From: Acidocella aminolytica 101 = DSM 11237
Lineage (GTDB): Bacteria > Pseudomonadota > Alphaproteobacteria > Acetobacterales > Acetobacteraceae
Direction of reading: 5' to 3'
NCBI RefSeq assembly: GCF_900129125.1
Contig: NZ_FQVJ01000009.1
Location: forward strand, 55,802 to 119,801
Length of the DNA: 64,000 nucleotides
The position numbers and the translations under genes are program-made. Numbering within the stretch: position 1 is the first letter of the stretch; every line of letters begins with the position of its first letter. Under the pieces are notes generated by a model. The model worked only from the letters and a program-made list of their open reading frames with translations, was not told where the DNA came from and searched no databases. Below, one piece after another: positions 26,613 to 37,288 of the stretch.

Positions 26613-27353
26613 ATGGTGGAACAAAAGGCAGGCATATTCCTCCGCAGCGTCTTGCGCGCATGTGTTACAGGTGTCTCCCTGGCGGCATTAGCCATTGTTC
26701 TCCCCGTTTCCGCTCACGCTTCCACCCCCCATCATTCCACCCACCGCACAACCCACCGGCTGGAACATTCGATCCGCTATCACGAGAAGAGCCACCATAA
26801 GCTCAGGCACGACGTGCATTACGTCTCCCACACACGTTATTCCGAGCATCAGAGGATCGAGGCTGAATTCCGTCACTCCCGCCTGCAATGCGTACCCTAT
26901 GCGCGCGAGGTTTCGCATATCGACATTACGGGCGACGCGTTTCTCTGGTGGGCCAAGGCCGCCGGGCGTTATGCGCGCGGCAATACTCCACATGTGGGTG
27001 CGGTACTGAATTTCCGCCCGATCCACCGTATGCCGCTGGGCCATGTTGCGGTGGTCACCGCAGTGCTGGACTCCCGCACAATCCTCGTGACCCAGGCTAA
27101 CTGGGTGCCAGGCACCATCACCAACGACGTGACGGTGCAGGATGTCTCCCCGGATAATAACTGGACCGAAGTGCGGGTTGAACTTGGAAATTCCAGCGCG
27201 CTGGGCTCCATCTATCCCACCTACGGCTTTATTTATAAGAGTGCGCCGATTGAAACGGTGATCGCCAGAAATGGCGGCAGCGGTAACGAAGTCGCTGAGG
27301 CACCCGTCTCCCGCCCGGTTGCCGCAGAGGCGCCAAATCGGAATCTGCAATAA
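26613..27353 (+). CDS. Exported CHAP-domain (NlpC/P60-like) protein
   Basis: A 246-aa secreted protein. A signal peptide (helix ACVTGVSLAALAIVLPVSAHA) is followed by a His/Arg-rich stretch (~35-85) with repeated THR and HHKLRHD motifs. A CHAP-type domain comes next: candidate nucleophile Cys in LQCVPYAREVS and His in MPLGHVAVV, with GDAFLWW and DVSPDNNWTEVRV between and after. CHAP enzymes cleave peptidoglycan peptides; a cell-wall role is inferred. The C-terminal ~35 residues are low complexity. ATG 26613 has only a weak ribosome binding site; TTG 26598 is an alternative. Confidence 0.75.
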   Translation: MVEQKAGIFLRSVLRACVTGVSLAALAIVLPVSAHASTPHHSTHRTTHRLEHSIRYHEKSHHKLRHDVHYVSHTRYSEHQRIEAEFRHSRLQCVPYAREVSHIDITGDAFLWWAKAAGRYARGNTPHVGAVLNFRPIHRMPLGHVAVVTAVLDSRTILVTQANWVPGTITNDVTVQDVSPDNNWTEVRVELGNSSALGSIYPTYGFIYKSAPIETVIARNGGSGNEVAEAPVSRPVAAEAPNRNLQ

Positions 27354-27449
27354 GCCACTAACTGGATTTTCTTTCATTTATCAGGTTTTTGCCTGTCCAG
27401 CCAAGCTCGGTTAAGTTCGCATCGCGTTACTTTATCAAGGAGCGATGCC

Positions 27450-28043
27450 ATGTCTCTTACGGCCAATTCCCGTACCGCTGACCATCCGATCGAACAGGTT
27501 TTTCTTGAACGCTGGTCACCCCGCGCCTTCACCGGCGAGGAAATTTCGGAACACACATTACGCACCATGTTCGAGGCCGCGCGCTGGGCGCCCTCCTCTT
27601 ACAATTCGCAGCCCTGGCGCTTTGTGTATGCTCGGCGGGACAACGCCCATTGGGACAAGTTTCTGGGCCTGTTGAACGAGTTTAACCAGAGCTGGGCCAA
27701 GACCGCCTCCGCTTTGGTGTTCATGGTATCGTCCGAGACCATGGCGGTGCCGGGCAAGGACACACCTGCCCCTTCCTACAGCCACTCCTTCGATACCGGA
27801 GCAGCCTGGGGCTATTTGGCCTTGCAGGCGGCTTTCATGGGTTGGCAGGCGCATGGCATGGTCGGGTTTGACTTGGAGCGCTCTTATACAGAGTTGAACG
27901 TGCCACCCGGTTTCCGGGTTGAGGCAGCCGTGGCCATCGGCCGCCCAGGTCCCAAGACCCTGTTGCCGGAAGCCCTTCAGGCCCGCGAGGCCCCAAGCCC
28001 CCGCAAGCCGTTGACGGATCTTGCCCTTGAGGGCGGGTTCTAA
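27450..28043 (+). CDS. Nitroreductase family protein
   Basis: A 197-aa FMN-binding nitroreductase-fold protein. The family entry SPRAFTGEEISEHTLRTMFEAARWAPSSYNSQPWRFVYARR contains the phosphate-binding RAF and the SSYNSQPWRF signature. SFDTGAAWGYLALQAAFMGWQAHGM is the dimer/FMN helix. Members reduce nitroaromatics, quinones or enones with NAD(P)H. AAGGAG is 7 nt upstream of ATG 27450. Single gene, converging on the broken membrane-protein gene. Confidence 0.85.
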   Translation: MSLTANSRTADHPIEQVFLERWSPRAFTGEEISEHTLRTMFEAARWAPSSYNSQPWRFVYARRDNAHWDKFLGLLNEFNQSWAKTASALVFMVSSETMAVPGKDTPAPSYSHSFDTGAAWGYLALQAAFMGWQAHGMVGFDLERSYTELNVPPGFRVEAAVAIGRPGPKTLLPEALQAREAPSPRKPLTDLALEGGF

Positions 28044-28051
28044 TCATCCAC

Positions 28052-28081
28052 GTATGGGGGCTTTCTTCAAAGCCCCCATAC
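28052..28081. terminator. Long perfect hairpin between convergent genes
   Basis: A 13-bp uninterrupted stem (GTATGGGGGCTTT / AAAGCCCCCATAC) has a CTTC loop and fills the gap between the nitroreductase stop and the stop of the opposing gene. There is no T-run on either side, but AAA/TTT pairs flank the tight loop. A bidirectional terminator is the likeliest role. Confidence 0.5.
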
Positions 28082-28084
28082 CGG

Positions 28085-29140
28085 TTACGCAGGCAATTTG
28101 GCGGTCAGCCGGTCCGGCAGCCATGCCAGCACGCCCATCCGCACGCGATGCCAGAAAACCGAGAGCAGCAGCAACGCACAGCCAGCAATCAACGCCGTAA
28201 CCGCCAGCCCGCCAAGTCCGCTGTTGTCCGTGCCCATGGCATGCGCCAGCGCATAGATCACATAACCCAAAGCTGACACCAGCAGGGCCCGCCGGTCCAC
28301 CAGCAGCGCCACGATTGCTAGCAGTGCATACAGCCCCACCGCGACGGCGGCATCGCCCGCATGTCCCCCGCGCAATAGCCCCAGCAGATAAAAAGCCGGA
28401 TGCACCAGCATGGGCGCGGCCAGCAAATGCAGCCAGAAGGCCACATCGACACGGCGGGTCTGGCGGGTGTGGTCTGACATATCCCAGCGCAGCGCCAGGA
28501 CAAACACGCACAGCCCGCCCAGAATCATCAGCCAGGGCCAATAAGGCAGCAGCCCCGGTGCAAACCCCAGCGCTAGGAAAACCACCAGCAGCACCAGCGA
28601 GCCCGTCCCTGCCGCCACCGTGACCGGCACATGAAACCGCCGCCAATGGGCGTAAATGGCCAGTGCCTCCAGCCCGGCGGCAAAGCCGATCGTCAGATAG
28701 AGCCCTGTCTTGGTGCCAATCTCCCCAAATGGCAGCAAAGCGAGCAGATGGCCTGCGACCTAGCTCCCCACAACATGCACAAGCACTTCGGCCACACCCT
28801 TGGCGTAAAGCAGCAGTAACAGAATGCTGGGCAGCGCCATGTGGCGGCGGCGGGTGAAATATTCGGCAAGTAGCCAAGCTTCCGCCGCCATGGCCACGCC
28901 GCGCTCGCGGGCTGAAGCCGTGAGCACATAAGTTGCAATGGCCACCAGCGCGATGGCGATGCTCACAAAGATATCGTTAAACCCGCTCAGCAGCCGGACA
29001 TACTCCTCATCCACCGCCGGACTTTGCCGGCTGGCGGGCATGAAAGCGCTGGCTTTGACAAGAATCATAGCCGGCCCGGCCATCACGGGTACAGAATGAT
29101 GCGCTTGCATGGCGGGTACGGAATGGTGTGGCAAGCCCAT
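28085..29140 (-). pseudogene. Multi-span membrane protein gene interrupted by an amber codon
   Basis: A single reading frame of ~351 codons is split by TAG at 28762-28760. The N-terminal part (from ATG 29140, true start perhaps 29068 or 29041) contains FNDIFVSIAIALVAIATYVL and AEYFTRRRHMALPSILLLL. The frame resumes directly after the stop as VAGHLLALLPFGEIGTKTG and continues with about six hydrophobic helices to position 28085. No second strong start or ribosome binding site follows the TAG. I recognise no named family. It is called a pseudogene (nonsense mutation), although readthrough, a split protein or a sequencing error are possible. Confidence 0.7.
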
Positions 29141-29185
29141 GGTGGATGGTGTTTCCCGCCGCGTTGACAGCCAAAGGAGAGTCGC

Positions 29186-29659
29186 ATGGCCAAATCAGAT
29201 CTAAGTCCCAAAGTGGGCGCCGTTCCAGCCCCCTGGCGCAGTTTCCGTGATGAGCTGGACCGGATGTTCGAGCGGTTCAGCCTGGATAATGCGCCCTGGA
29301 GCCTGTTTGGCGGTTCCAGCCCGCAATGGCCCTCCGTTGATATCGAGGAAACAGACAAAGCCTATATCATCACCGCCGAACTGCCCGGCATGGCGGCGGC
29401 GGATGTGGATGTTGCGTTGGACAACGGCGTGCTCGTCATCAAAGGTGAGAAGCGCAGCGACACCAAGACCGAGGAGAAAAACTATTATCTGAGCGAGCGC
29501 AGCTACGGCGCCTTCCAGCGGCGCTTCTCATTGCCGGAAGGGATCGCGCGCAACGCCATCACCGCCTCGGCGGATAAAGGCATCCTCACGGTCACGCTGC
29601 CGAAATCCGAGCTCAGCGAACCTGCCCCTAAAAAGATCGAGGTCAAGCAGTTGGGCTGA
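29186..29659 (+). CDS. Hsp20/alpha-crystallin small heat shock protein
   Basis: A 157-aa small heat-shock chaperone that holds unfolding proteins for refolding by ATP-dependent chaperones. The alpha-crystallin domain spans ~48-150, with VDIEETDKAYIITAELPGM and the C-terminal GILTVTLPKSE; the latter carries the G-x-L signature, followed by a short tail ending IEVKQLG. AAGGAG is placed 8 nt before ATG 29186. It shares a bidirectional terminator with the convergent groESL operon, forming a heat-shock island. Confidence 0.93.
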   Translation: MAKSDLSPKVGAVPAPWRSFRDELDRMFERFSLDNAPWSLFGGSSPQWPSVDIEETDKAYIITAELPGMAAADVDVALDNGVLVIKGEKRSDTKTEEKNYYLSERSYGAFQRRFSLPEGIARNAITASADKGILTVTLPKSELSEPAPKKIEVKQLG

Positions 29660-29671
29660 GTCCCGTACGAC

Positions 29672-29703
29672 AAAAAACCCCGGGGCTGCCCCCGGGGTTT
29701 CCT
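29672..29703. terminator. Bidirectional terminator of hsp20 and groEL
   Basis: The stem AAACCCCGGGG (29675-29685) / CCCCGGGGTTT (29690-29700) has a 4-nt loop. Flanking A residues on the left give a U-run for the minus-strand groEL transcript, and T residues on the right serve hsp20. Confidence 0.9.
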
Positions 29704-29724
29704 GTTTCTGGCTGAGAGGCCGGA

Positions 29725-31380
<1,656 letters not shown>

Positions 31381-31395
31381 TCAGAATTTTATGAA

Positions 31396-31689
31396 TTAGG
31401 CGGCGATGACGCCGAGAATGTCAGACTCTTTCATGATCAGCAGGTCTTCCCCGTCGATCTTAACCTCGGTGCCGGACCACTTGCCGAACAGAACACGGTC
31501 GCCAGCCTTCACATCCAGGGCCACCAGTGCGCCAGTCTCGTTGCGGGCACCCGGGCCAGCGGCAACGATTTCACCTTCCTGCGGCTTTTCCTTGGCGGTA
31601 TCGGGGATGATGATGCCACCCGCGGTCTTTTCCTCGGCCGTAATACGACGGACGACAACGCGGTCATGCAGAGGGCGGAAATTCGCCAT
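31396..31689 (-). CDS. groES: Co-chaperonin GroES
   Basis: A 97-aa heptameric lid of Gro[15 protein letters not shown] at the N-terminus, the mobile loop around [21 protein letters not shown] and the C-terminal [12 protein letters not shown] are typical. First gene of the groESL operon. Confidence 0.98.
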   Translation of the reverse strand: MANFRPLHDRVVVRRITAEEKTAGGIIIPDTAKEKPQEGEIVAAGPGARNETGALVALDVKAGDRVLFGKWSGTEVKIDGEDLLIMKESDILGVIAA

Positions 31690-31760
31690 TTGATCGCTCC
31701 TAAACGTTATGTCTTAAAAGCTTTCCAGCCTGCCCGGCCCAGAATGCGGCACCGCGGCTG

Positions 31761-31787
31761 TTAGCACTCCCTCCATGAGAGTGCCAC
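31761..31787 (-). promoter_or_regulatory. CIRCE operator, promoter-proximal copy
   Basis: TTAGCACTC, a 9-nt spacer, then GAGTGCCAC. The first arm is perfect and the second deviates at its last three bases from GAGTGCTAA. It overlaps the predicted transcription start of groESL, where the HrcA repressor would block initiation. Confidence 0.88.
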
Positions 31788-31788
31788 C

Positions 31789-31817
31789 GATGTAGCCCTT
31801 GATATTGAAGAAGTCAA
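31789..31817 (-). promoter_or_regulatory. groESL promoter
   Basis: On the minus strand TTGACT (31817-31812) and TACATC (31794-31789) are 17 nt apart. CTTGAC also fits the heat-shock sigma32 -35 element, so dual sigma use is possible. The promoter lies between two CIRCE elements. Confidence 0.55.
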
Positions 31818-31823
31818 GGAACA

Positions 31824-31850
31824 GCAGCGCTCTTCGGGGGTGAGTGCTAA
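31824..31850 (-). promoter_or_regulatory. Second, degenerate CIRCE element upstream of the -35 box
   Basis: GCAGCGCTC, a 9-nt spacer, then a perfect GAGTGCTAA arm. The spacing equals the CIRCE consensus, but one arm has diverged at three of nine positions. Together with 31761-31787 it brackets the promoter. Confidence 0.55.
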
Positions 31851-31957
31851 GTTTTTGGTTTCATTGAAGAATTTAGTTGCAAACCAGGGGGTTGTGTATG
31901 GCAAACTGATGAAACCCCGGGGATCCGCCGCAATCAAGCCAATGGAGTGATTGGAGT

Positions 31958-32215
31958 ATGTCCCTCGCCTTACAAATGCGCGACTATCGCCTGACCACCG
32001 CTGAGATCCTCTACCACATGCCGGACCACCCGGGCCTGCTGCAGAGCTATATCTGGCAGGAGCTGGACCTCGCCCCGAAATTCCCGGCGCTGCATAAGTT
32101 CCTGGATTTCTGGGCCAGCAATCTGGATGGCAAATTACATTCCGTGCGTGTCGCGCAGGTAGCCCTCGTCACCCCGCCACGCTGGATGGCGAGGGAATTG
32201 TTGACCCTGCATTAA
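31958..32215 (+). CDS. usg: Usg family protein
   Basis: An 85-aa alphaproteobacterial protein of the Usg family, first noted beside the Caulobacter trp genes. The characteristic run MRDYRLTTAEILYHMPDHP, then YIWQELDLAPKFPALHKFLDFW and LHSVRVA, spans most of the protein. Its biochemical role is unknown. It stands divergent from groESL and overlaps the 3' end of the methyltransferase gene by 4 nt. Confidence 0.88.
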   Translation: MSLALQMRDYRLTTAEILYHMPDHPGLLQSYIWQELDLAPKFPALHKFLDFWASNLDGKLHSVRVAQVALVTPPRWMARELLTLH

Positions 32216-32874
32216 TCGTTCCGCATTTCCACCAGCCGGAACAGCCCCAGCGGCCGCATATCCCGCACCTTGGCGGTCGCAAGGTCGGCGGGGCTGAACA
32301 TGTGGCCGAGCCGGAAATCTGGGTGCCAGCCCAGCTTGCCGGACGCCCCCGCCATGGCGCGTTCCACCCACCACACAGGCCCGCTTTCCCTGGCGAAATG
32401 ATTTACGAACAAAATTTTGCCGCCGGGTTTCACCACCCGGCGCAGTTCCTTCACCAAGGCGTGCGGGTCCGGTACCACCGAGGCCACGAACATCGCCACC
32501 GCCACATCAAAGCTGTCATCCTCGAACTCGGTGGCTTGCGCGTCCATTTCCAGCAGGGACTCAACATGATGCAGCCCCAGCCTGGAGGCTCGCTCCCGGG
32601 CGATGGCTAGCATGTCCCGCGAAAGATCAATGCCGGTGATCCGCTTGGCCGATTTATAAAGCGGCAAGGCCAGCCCCGTGCCCACCCCAACCTCCAGCAC
32701 CTGGTGGCCGGGCGCGTTATTTACCGCCGTCACGGCGGCATTGCGGGCAGCGCGTGAGATCAGCCCAAACCAGCTATCGTAAGACTTGGCATAGCGGGAA
32801 TAGGTGGCGCGAATCGTATCCGCATCCAGTTTCGCGCGCGGGCCGCTCAGCGCCGCGCCGGAGACATTTCGCAT
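32212..32874 (-). CDS. PmtA-like SAM methyltransferase (phosphatidylethanolamine N-methyltransferase type)
   Basis: A ~220-aa class I methyltransferase. SAM motif I is VLEVGVGTGLALPLY, followed by GIDLSRDMLAIARERA, DVAVAMFVASVVPDP and KPGGKILFVNHFAR. The lead-in YAKSYDSWFGLISRAARNAAV resembles Rhodobacter-type PmtA, which methylates phosphatidylethanolamine toward phosphatidylcholine. ATG 32874 is chosen for its upstream AAGGA; ATG 32898 is possible. The substrate is inferred by resemblance only. Confidence 0.75.
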   Translation of the reverse strand: MRNVSGAALSGPRAKLDADTIRATYSRYAKSYDSWFGLISRAARNAAVTAVNNAPGHQVLEVGVGTGLALPLYKSAKRITGIDLSRDMLAIARERASRLGLHHVESLLEMDAQATEFEDDSFDVAVAMFVASVVPDPHALVKELRRVVKPGGKILFVNHFARESGPVWWVERAMAGASGKLGWHPDFRLGHMFSPADLATAKVRDMRPLGLFRLVEMRND

Positions 32875-32956
32875 CCTGATATCCTTGGCGCCTGTCATTG
32901 ATGAGTAACAAAGCTTTGCGCGGAACGGCGGCTGGTGCAATGGTTAGGTCCCGGAT

Positions 32957-34861
32957 TCACCTTGAAATCGCCGTTGCGACAATGCCGGGGGTTAAAATCT
33001 GCGGCAGCACTTTCGCGCTTTCCTGGCCGGGCGGGTAGTATAGATAAAGCGGCACCCCGGCACGGTGATTCGCCGCCAGCAAGGCGGTGATGGCGGGGCT
33101 GCGGTCTGTCCAGTCCCCCACCAGAACCGCCACGTTTTTATCCTTGAACAAGCGCTGCACCGGGGCCGTGGCCAGGGTGGAACGCTCATTCACTTGGCAG
33201 GTGATGCACCAGGCGGCGGTGAGGTCGATGAAAACCGGCCGTCCTTGCGCCCGCAAGGCGGCCAACTCCGATGCGCTATAAGGCTGCGCGCCGGGCAAGG
33301 TTAACGCCGGGCGCGCCGGAACAGCATGGAAAAACGGCAGCAGCACCAGCACCAGCAGCACGAAAACCGGGCGGCGCGGCAAGGCCAGCCCCAAAGTCAG
33401 CGCGCCTAGTGCCAGCAGCGCCAAGGCGGGTGCGCCCGCCTGTTGGAACAGCACCCAGCCCAGCCACACAAAGGTGGCGAACATCGGGACGGCCAGCAGC
33501 TTCTGCACTAACATCATCCAGCGTCCCGGCCGGGGCAGGGCGGCGGCCAGATGCGGCACTGCCGCGATCATCAGAATCGGCAAGGCCAGCCCCAGCCCCA
33601 GCGCGAGAAACAGCCCCATGGCGGGCAGCGGCGGCAGAGCCAGCGCGGCGGCAATGGCAGCTCCCATAAAGGGCGCGGTGCAGGGCGTGGCCACCAGCAC
33701 CGCCAGCAGCCCGGTCAGGAAACTATGTTGTGCCGGAACCCGCCCGATAAAGCCTGGCATGGACAGATGAAACAGCCCCGCCAGACTCAGTCCCGCCGCC
33801 AAAATCACCCAGGCCGCCAGCGCTACAAAAACCGGGGACTGGAACTGAAATCCCCAAAAGGCCGAAATCCCCGCAGCTCGCAGCCCCAAAAGCATTCCGC
33901 CCAGGGCTGCCATGGAAACCAGAACCCCCGCCGTGTAGCCCAGCGCCTCGCGCCTTATATGCCCATGTGCCGCCCCGCCCATCCGCGCGAAGGCCACGGC
34001 TTTCATCGCCAGCACCGGAAACACGCAGGGCATGAGGTTGAGAATTAGCCCGCCCGCCAAGGCCAACAGCCACCAGGGCGCATGCGCGGCTGGGGGCGCG
34101 GGGGTGGTGGTGAGGCGCAAAGCCTGGGTCTGGCCGCTCGGGTCGGTGAGTTCCAGCACGCCGGAGAGCGCGGCGGGGGGCTTCCCCGCCAGCTTCAGGT
34201 GCAACTGCACCCCCTGCGCGCTGAAAGAGAGCGGCTGCGGTGCGTCATTCACCAGAACAGTCGCGGAATCCGGGAAGAACCGGGCCGCCTTCACCTGCGT
34301 GGCGGTCACGCCGGTCAGACTGAGCGTGCCATCAGCGGCCAGATGCGCCGCATAGGGTGAGGGTACGATGGACGGCGTGGCGGGAAACAGCCCGGCTTCG
34401 GCGGCGGGGCCGCCCGTTAAATTTAAGGTGAAATGCGCCTGTTCCGGCACGCATTGGTTGGAGCATACCAGCCAGCGCGCCTGTACGCTGACCTGATTCC
34501 CGCTGACATGGCTGGAGGTGAATGGCAGCACCACATGGCCGGACAGCACATACGCCCCCACCCCAGCCTGGGAGAAAAATTCCGGCGCCGGGAAGGCGAT
34601 AGGCCCCAGCGTCACCGGCGCCTCAGCGCTCACGCTGGGCGGAAAACCGGCGTCCCCCGGGTCGCGCCAATAAATATGCCAGCCGGGTTTGAGGGTGAAA
34701 TCCAGCGCCAGCTTCACCGTGCCGTTCTGCGCGTCATTACTGGCCGAAATCAGCCGCACCTCATCGCGGGGTGAGCTGTAGACTGTGCTGCTTGCCGCCA
34801 GGGCCAAGCGTGGAAGCAGTAGCAAAACGAGCAGAAGCAGAAAACGCATGAGCCTGAACAT
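32957..34861 (-). CDS. Thiol:disulfide interchange protein, DsbD/ScsB type
   Basis: A ~634-aa membrane electron-transfer protein carrying reducing power from the cytosol to the periplasm. A signal helix (RFLLLLVLLLLPRLALA) leads to an N-terminal periplasmic domain with the cysteine pair CSNQC. A CcdA-like domain of about eight helices follows, with Cys in LMPCVFPVLAMK and ATPCTAPFMGA. The C-terminal thioredoxin domain has the CITC active site (AAWCITCQVNE). The extended N-terminal domain points to the ScsB-like subgroup. I chose ATG 34861 (34849 also possible) rather than longer forms that would overlap the divergent hrpB. Confidence 0.85.
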   Translation of the reverse strand: MFRLMRFLLLLVLLLLPRLALAASSTVYSSPRDEVRLISASNDAQNGTVKLALDFTLKPGWHIYWRDPGDAGFPPSVSAEAPVTLGPIAFPAPEFFSQAGVGAYVLSGHVVLPFTSSHVSGNQVSVQARWLVCSNQCVPEQAHFTLNLTGGPAAEAGLFPATPSIVPSPYAAHLAADGTLSLTGVTATQVKAARFFPDSATVLVNDAPQPLSFSAQGVQLHLKLAGKPPAALSGVLELTDPSGQTQALRLTTTPAPPAAHAPWWLLALAGGLILNLMPCVFPVLAMKAVAFARMGGAAHGHIRREALGYTAGVLVSMAALGGMLLGLRAAGISAFWGFQFQSPVFVALAAWVILAAGLSLAGLFHLSMPGFIGRVPAQHSFLTGLLAVLVATPCTAPFMGAAIAAALALPPLPAMGLFLALGLGLALPILMIAAVPHLAAALPRPGRWMMLVQKLLAVPMFATFVWLGWVLFQQAGAPALALLALGALTLGLALPRRPVFVLLVLVLLPFFHAVPARPALTLPGAQPYSASELAALRAQGRPVFIDLTAAWCITCQVNERSTLATAPVQRLFKDKNVAVLVGDWTDRSPAITALLAANHRAGVPLYLYYPPGQESAKVLPQILTPGIVATAISR

Positions 34862-34897
34862 CGCATAAAAGCCTAGCCTCTGATACCAGGGCGCGGC

Positions 34898-37285
34898 ATG
34901 ATTTACCTTCCCGTTACAGATGCCCTGCCGGACCTGCTGCATGCCTTAAAGCCCGAAGGCGGCAACGCCGTGCTGGTGGCCCCGCCCGGTGCGGGCAAAA
35001 CCACTTTGGTGCCGCTGCGGGCGCTGGAGGCTGGGCTGGGCAAGATTTTGCTGCTGGAACCGCGCCGCTTGGCCGCCCGCGCGGCGGCGATGCGCATGGC
35101 CGAACTGCTGGGTGAGGAGGCGGGGGAGCGTGTGGGATTCCGCACCCGTCTGGACAGCGCCGTCGGCCCCAAAACCAAGATCGAGGTCATCACCGAGGGT
35201 CTGCTCACCTCCCGCCTGCTCTCCGACCCCGGGCTCTCCGGCGTGAATCTCGTGATTTTTGACGAGGTGCATGAGCGCAGCCTGGAGGCCGATCTCGCCT
35301 TGGCCCTGGTGCGTGACCTGCAACGCGGCCTGAGGCCGGAGCTGCGAATCCTCGCCATGTCTGCCACCGCCGAGGCGGAGAAATTCTCCGCCCTGCTGGA
35401 AGCGCCCATTATCACCAGCGAGGGCAAGCAGTTCCCCGTGGAACATATTCACGCCAAGCGGGACCTGATGTCCCTGCGTGACTTGCCGGACGCCGCTGCC
35501 AAAGCGGTGCGCGAGGCGCTGGTTGAGCATCCGGGTGATATTCTGGTCTTTTTGCCCGGCATGGCCGAGATCCGCCGGACGGAGCAGGCGCTTGCCCGTT
35601 GCCCGGCTCTGGTGCTGCCCTTGCACGGCGACCTCTCCCGCGAGGCGCAGGACAAAGCCCTGCGTGAGCATCAGGAGCGCCGAGTGGTGCTCTCCACCTC
35701 CATCGCGGAAACCTCGCTCACCGTGCCCGGCGTGCGAATTGTCATCGACGGCGGATATCGCCGCGCCCCGGTGTTGGACACAAATTCTAGCCTCACCCGC
35801 CTCACCACTCAGCGCATCTCCCGCGCTGCCGCCGCCCAGCGTGCCGGGCGCGCGGGGCGGTTGGGGCCGGGTGTCGCCATCCGGCTCTGGAGCGAGGCGC
35901 TGAATCGTGGCCTGGCGCAATTTGACCGCCCAGAGATTTTCGCTGCTGAACTGTCCGGCCTCGCCTTGGCCTGCGCCGCCTGGGGCGAATCCCCGGCGGA
36001 TCTGCCCTTCCCGGACGCCCCGCCTGAGGGCGCGCTGAAAGCCGCGCAAGCCCTGCTGACCAAGCTGGGAGCGCTGGACGACACTGGCAAGATCACCCCG
36101 CAGGGCCGTGACATGGCCCGCCTGCGGGCTGAACCGCGCCTCGCTGCGATGATGCTGGCGGCACAGGACAAACCCACTCGCGCCTTGGCCGCCGACATTG
36201 CCGCGATTCTGGAGGAACGCGATTTTCTCCTCCAAACCGTCTCGGCGGACCTGGCCCTGCGGCTGGAGGCCCTGGCCGGGCGTGGGGAAGGAGACCGCGC
36301 CATTCTCTCCCGCGTGCGTCAGGCGGCTAAAATTTATCGCCACCGTTTAGGGGTGGGGAGCATCCCCGGCTTTGGCTCTCCCGGGCCCATAGTGGCGGCG
36401 GGATTCCCGGACCGGATCGGCCAGGCGCGCGGCGAGCCGGGGTCTTACCGGCTCGCCGGCGGCGGCTCGGGCAATCTGCCGGCTTCGGACCCGCTGGCCC
36501 GTCACAAGCTCATCGCCGTGGCGGCGCTGGATGGGCGTGGCGCCAAAATCCGCCTCGGCGCGGTGCTGGACGTGAACGACCTGCCGGCGTTCCTGACCGC
36601 CCGCTGTAAAACCACGCGTGATACGAGCTTTGAGCCGTTGAGCGGCGCTGTCTCGGTTCGGGAGCGGGTGCGGCTGGACAATTTGGTGTTGGCGGACCGT
36701 TCCGCCGCCCCGGCGCCGGAGGAAATCCAGGCCGCCCTAGCCCAGGCGCTCTCCACTCGCCTGGACCAGTTGGACTGGACCGACGCGGCGGAAAATCTCT
36801 GCGCCCGCGTGGCGGTTATGCGCGGGCTGGATGCGGCCTACCCCGACCTGACCCATCCCGCTCTGGCCGCCAGCGTGCAGGATTGGTTGGCCCCGTACCT
36901 CGCGGGCATGGCTAGCCTGAAAGAAGCAAAAAGCCTGGACCTCTACCAGATTCTCCGCGCCCAGCTTTCTCACGAGCAAGCCGTACGGCTGGATAAAGAC
37001 CTGCCCGCGGAGCTGAACCTCAAAGCCGGGCGGGTGAAAATTGATTATTTAGGCCCCGTGCCCGTTGCCTCCGCCCGGGCGCATGTGTTTTATGGGACGG
37101 ATTCCACGCCGATTCTGGCGGGCGGCAAAATTCCGCTTCAACTGGCGCTGCTCTCCCCGGCGCAACGCCCTATCGCTATCACGGCCGACCTGGCTAGGTT
37201 CTGGCGCGGCGGCTGGGCGGATGCCCGTCGGGACATGCGCGGGCGTTACCCGAAACACGACTGGCCGGAACGCCCTTGGGAATAA
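34898..37285 (+). CDS. hrpB: ATP-dependent helicase HrpB
   Basis: A 795-aa DEAH-box helicase. Motif I APPGAGKTTLVPLRAL (~28-43), motif II DEVHERS (~122), motif III SATAEAE (~153), and motif VI QRAGRAGRLGPG (~312) are all present; an HA2/OB-type region and an HrpB-specific C-terminal domain ending KHDWPERPWE follow. HrpB is widespread but its RNA substrate is unclear. Length is close to family (about 800-820). Its 3' end lies 3 nt from the convergent PilZ-like gene. Confidence 0.93.
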   Translation: MIYLPVTDALPDLLHALKPEGGNAVLVAPPGAGKTTLVPLRALEAGLGKILLLEPRRLAARAAAMRMAELLGEEAGERVGFRTRLDSAVGPKTKIEVITEGLLTSRLLSDPGLSGVNLVIFDEVHERSLEADLALALVRDLQRGLRPELRILAMSATAEAEKFSALLEAPIITSEGKQFPVEHIHAKRDLMSLRDLPDAAAKAVREALVEHPGDILVFLPGMAEIRRTEQALARCPALVLPLHGDLSREAQDKALREHQERRVVLSTSIAETSLTVPGVRIVIDGGYRRAPVLDTNSSLTRLTTQRISRAAAAQRAGRAGRLGPGVAIRLWSEALNRGLAQFDRPEIFAAELSGLALACAAWGESPADLPFPDAPPEGALKAAQALLTKLGALDDTGKITPQGRDMARLRAEPRLAAMMLAAQDKPTRALAADIAAILEERDFLLQTVSADLALRLEALAGRGEGDRAILSRVRQAAKIYRHRLGVGSIPGFGSPGPIVAAGFPDRIGQARGEPGSYRLAGGGSGNLPASDPLARHKLIAVAALDGRGAKIRLGAVLDVNDLPAFLTARCKTTRDTSFEPLSGAVSVRERVRLDNLVLADRSAAPAPEEIQAALAQALSTRLDQLDWTDAAENLCARVAVMRGLDAAYPDLTHPALAASVQDWLAPYLAGMASLKEAKSLDLYQILRAQLSHEQAVRLDKDLPAELNLKAGRVKIDYLGPVPVASARAHVFYGTDSTPILAGGKIPLQLALLSPAQRPIAITADLARFWRGGWADARRDMRGRYPKHDWPERPWE

Positions 37286-37288
37286 AAA

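Noticed and set aside
34946..36343. 465-codon minus-strand frame
   Set aside because: It is antisense to hrpB, which has all helicase motifs.
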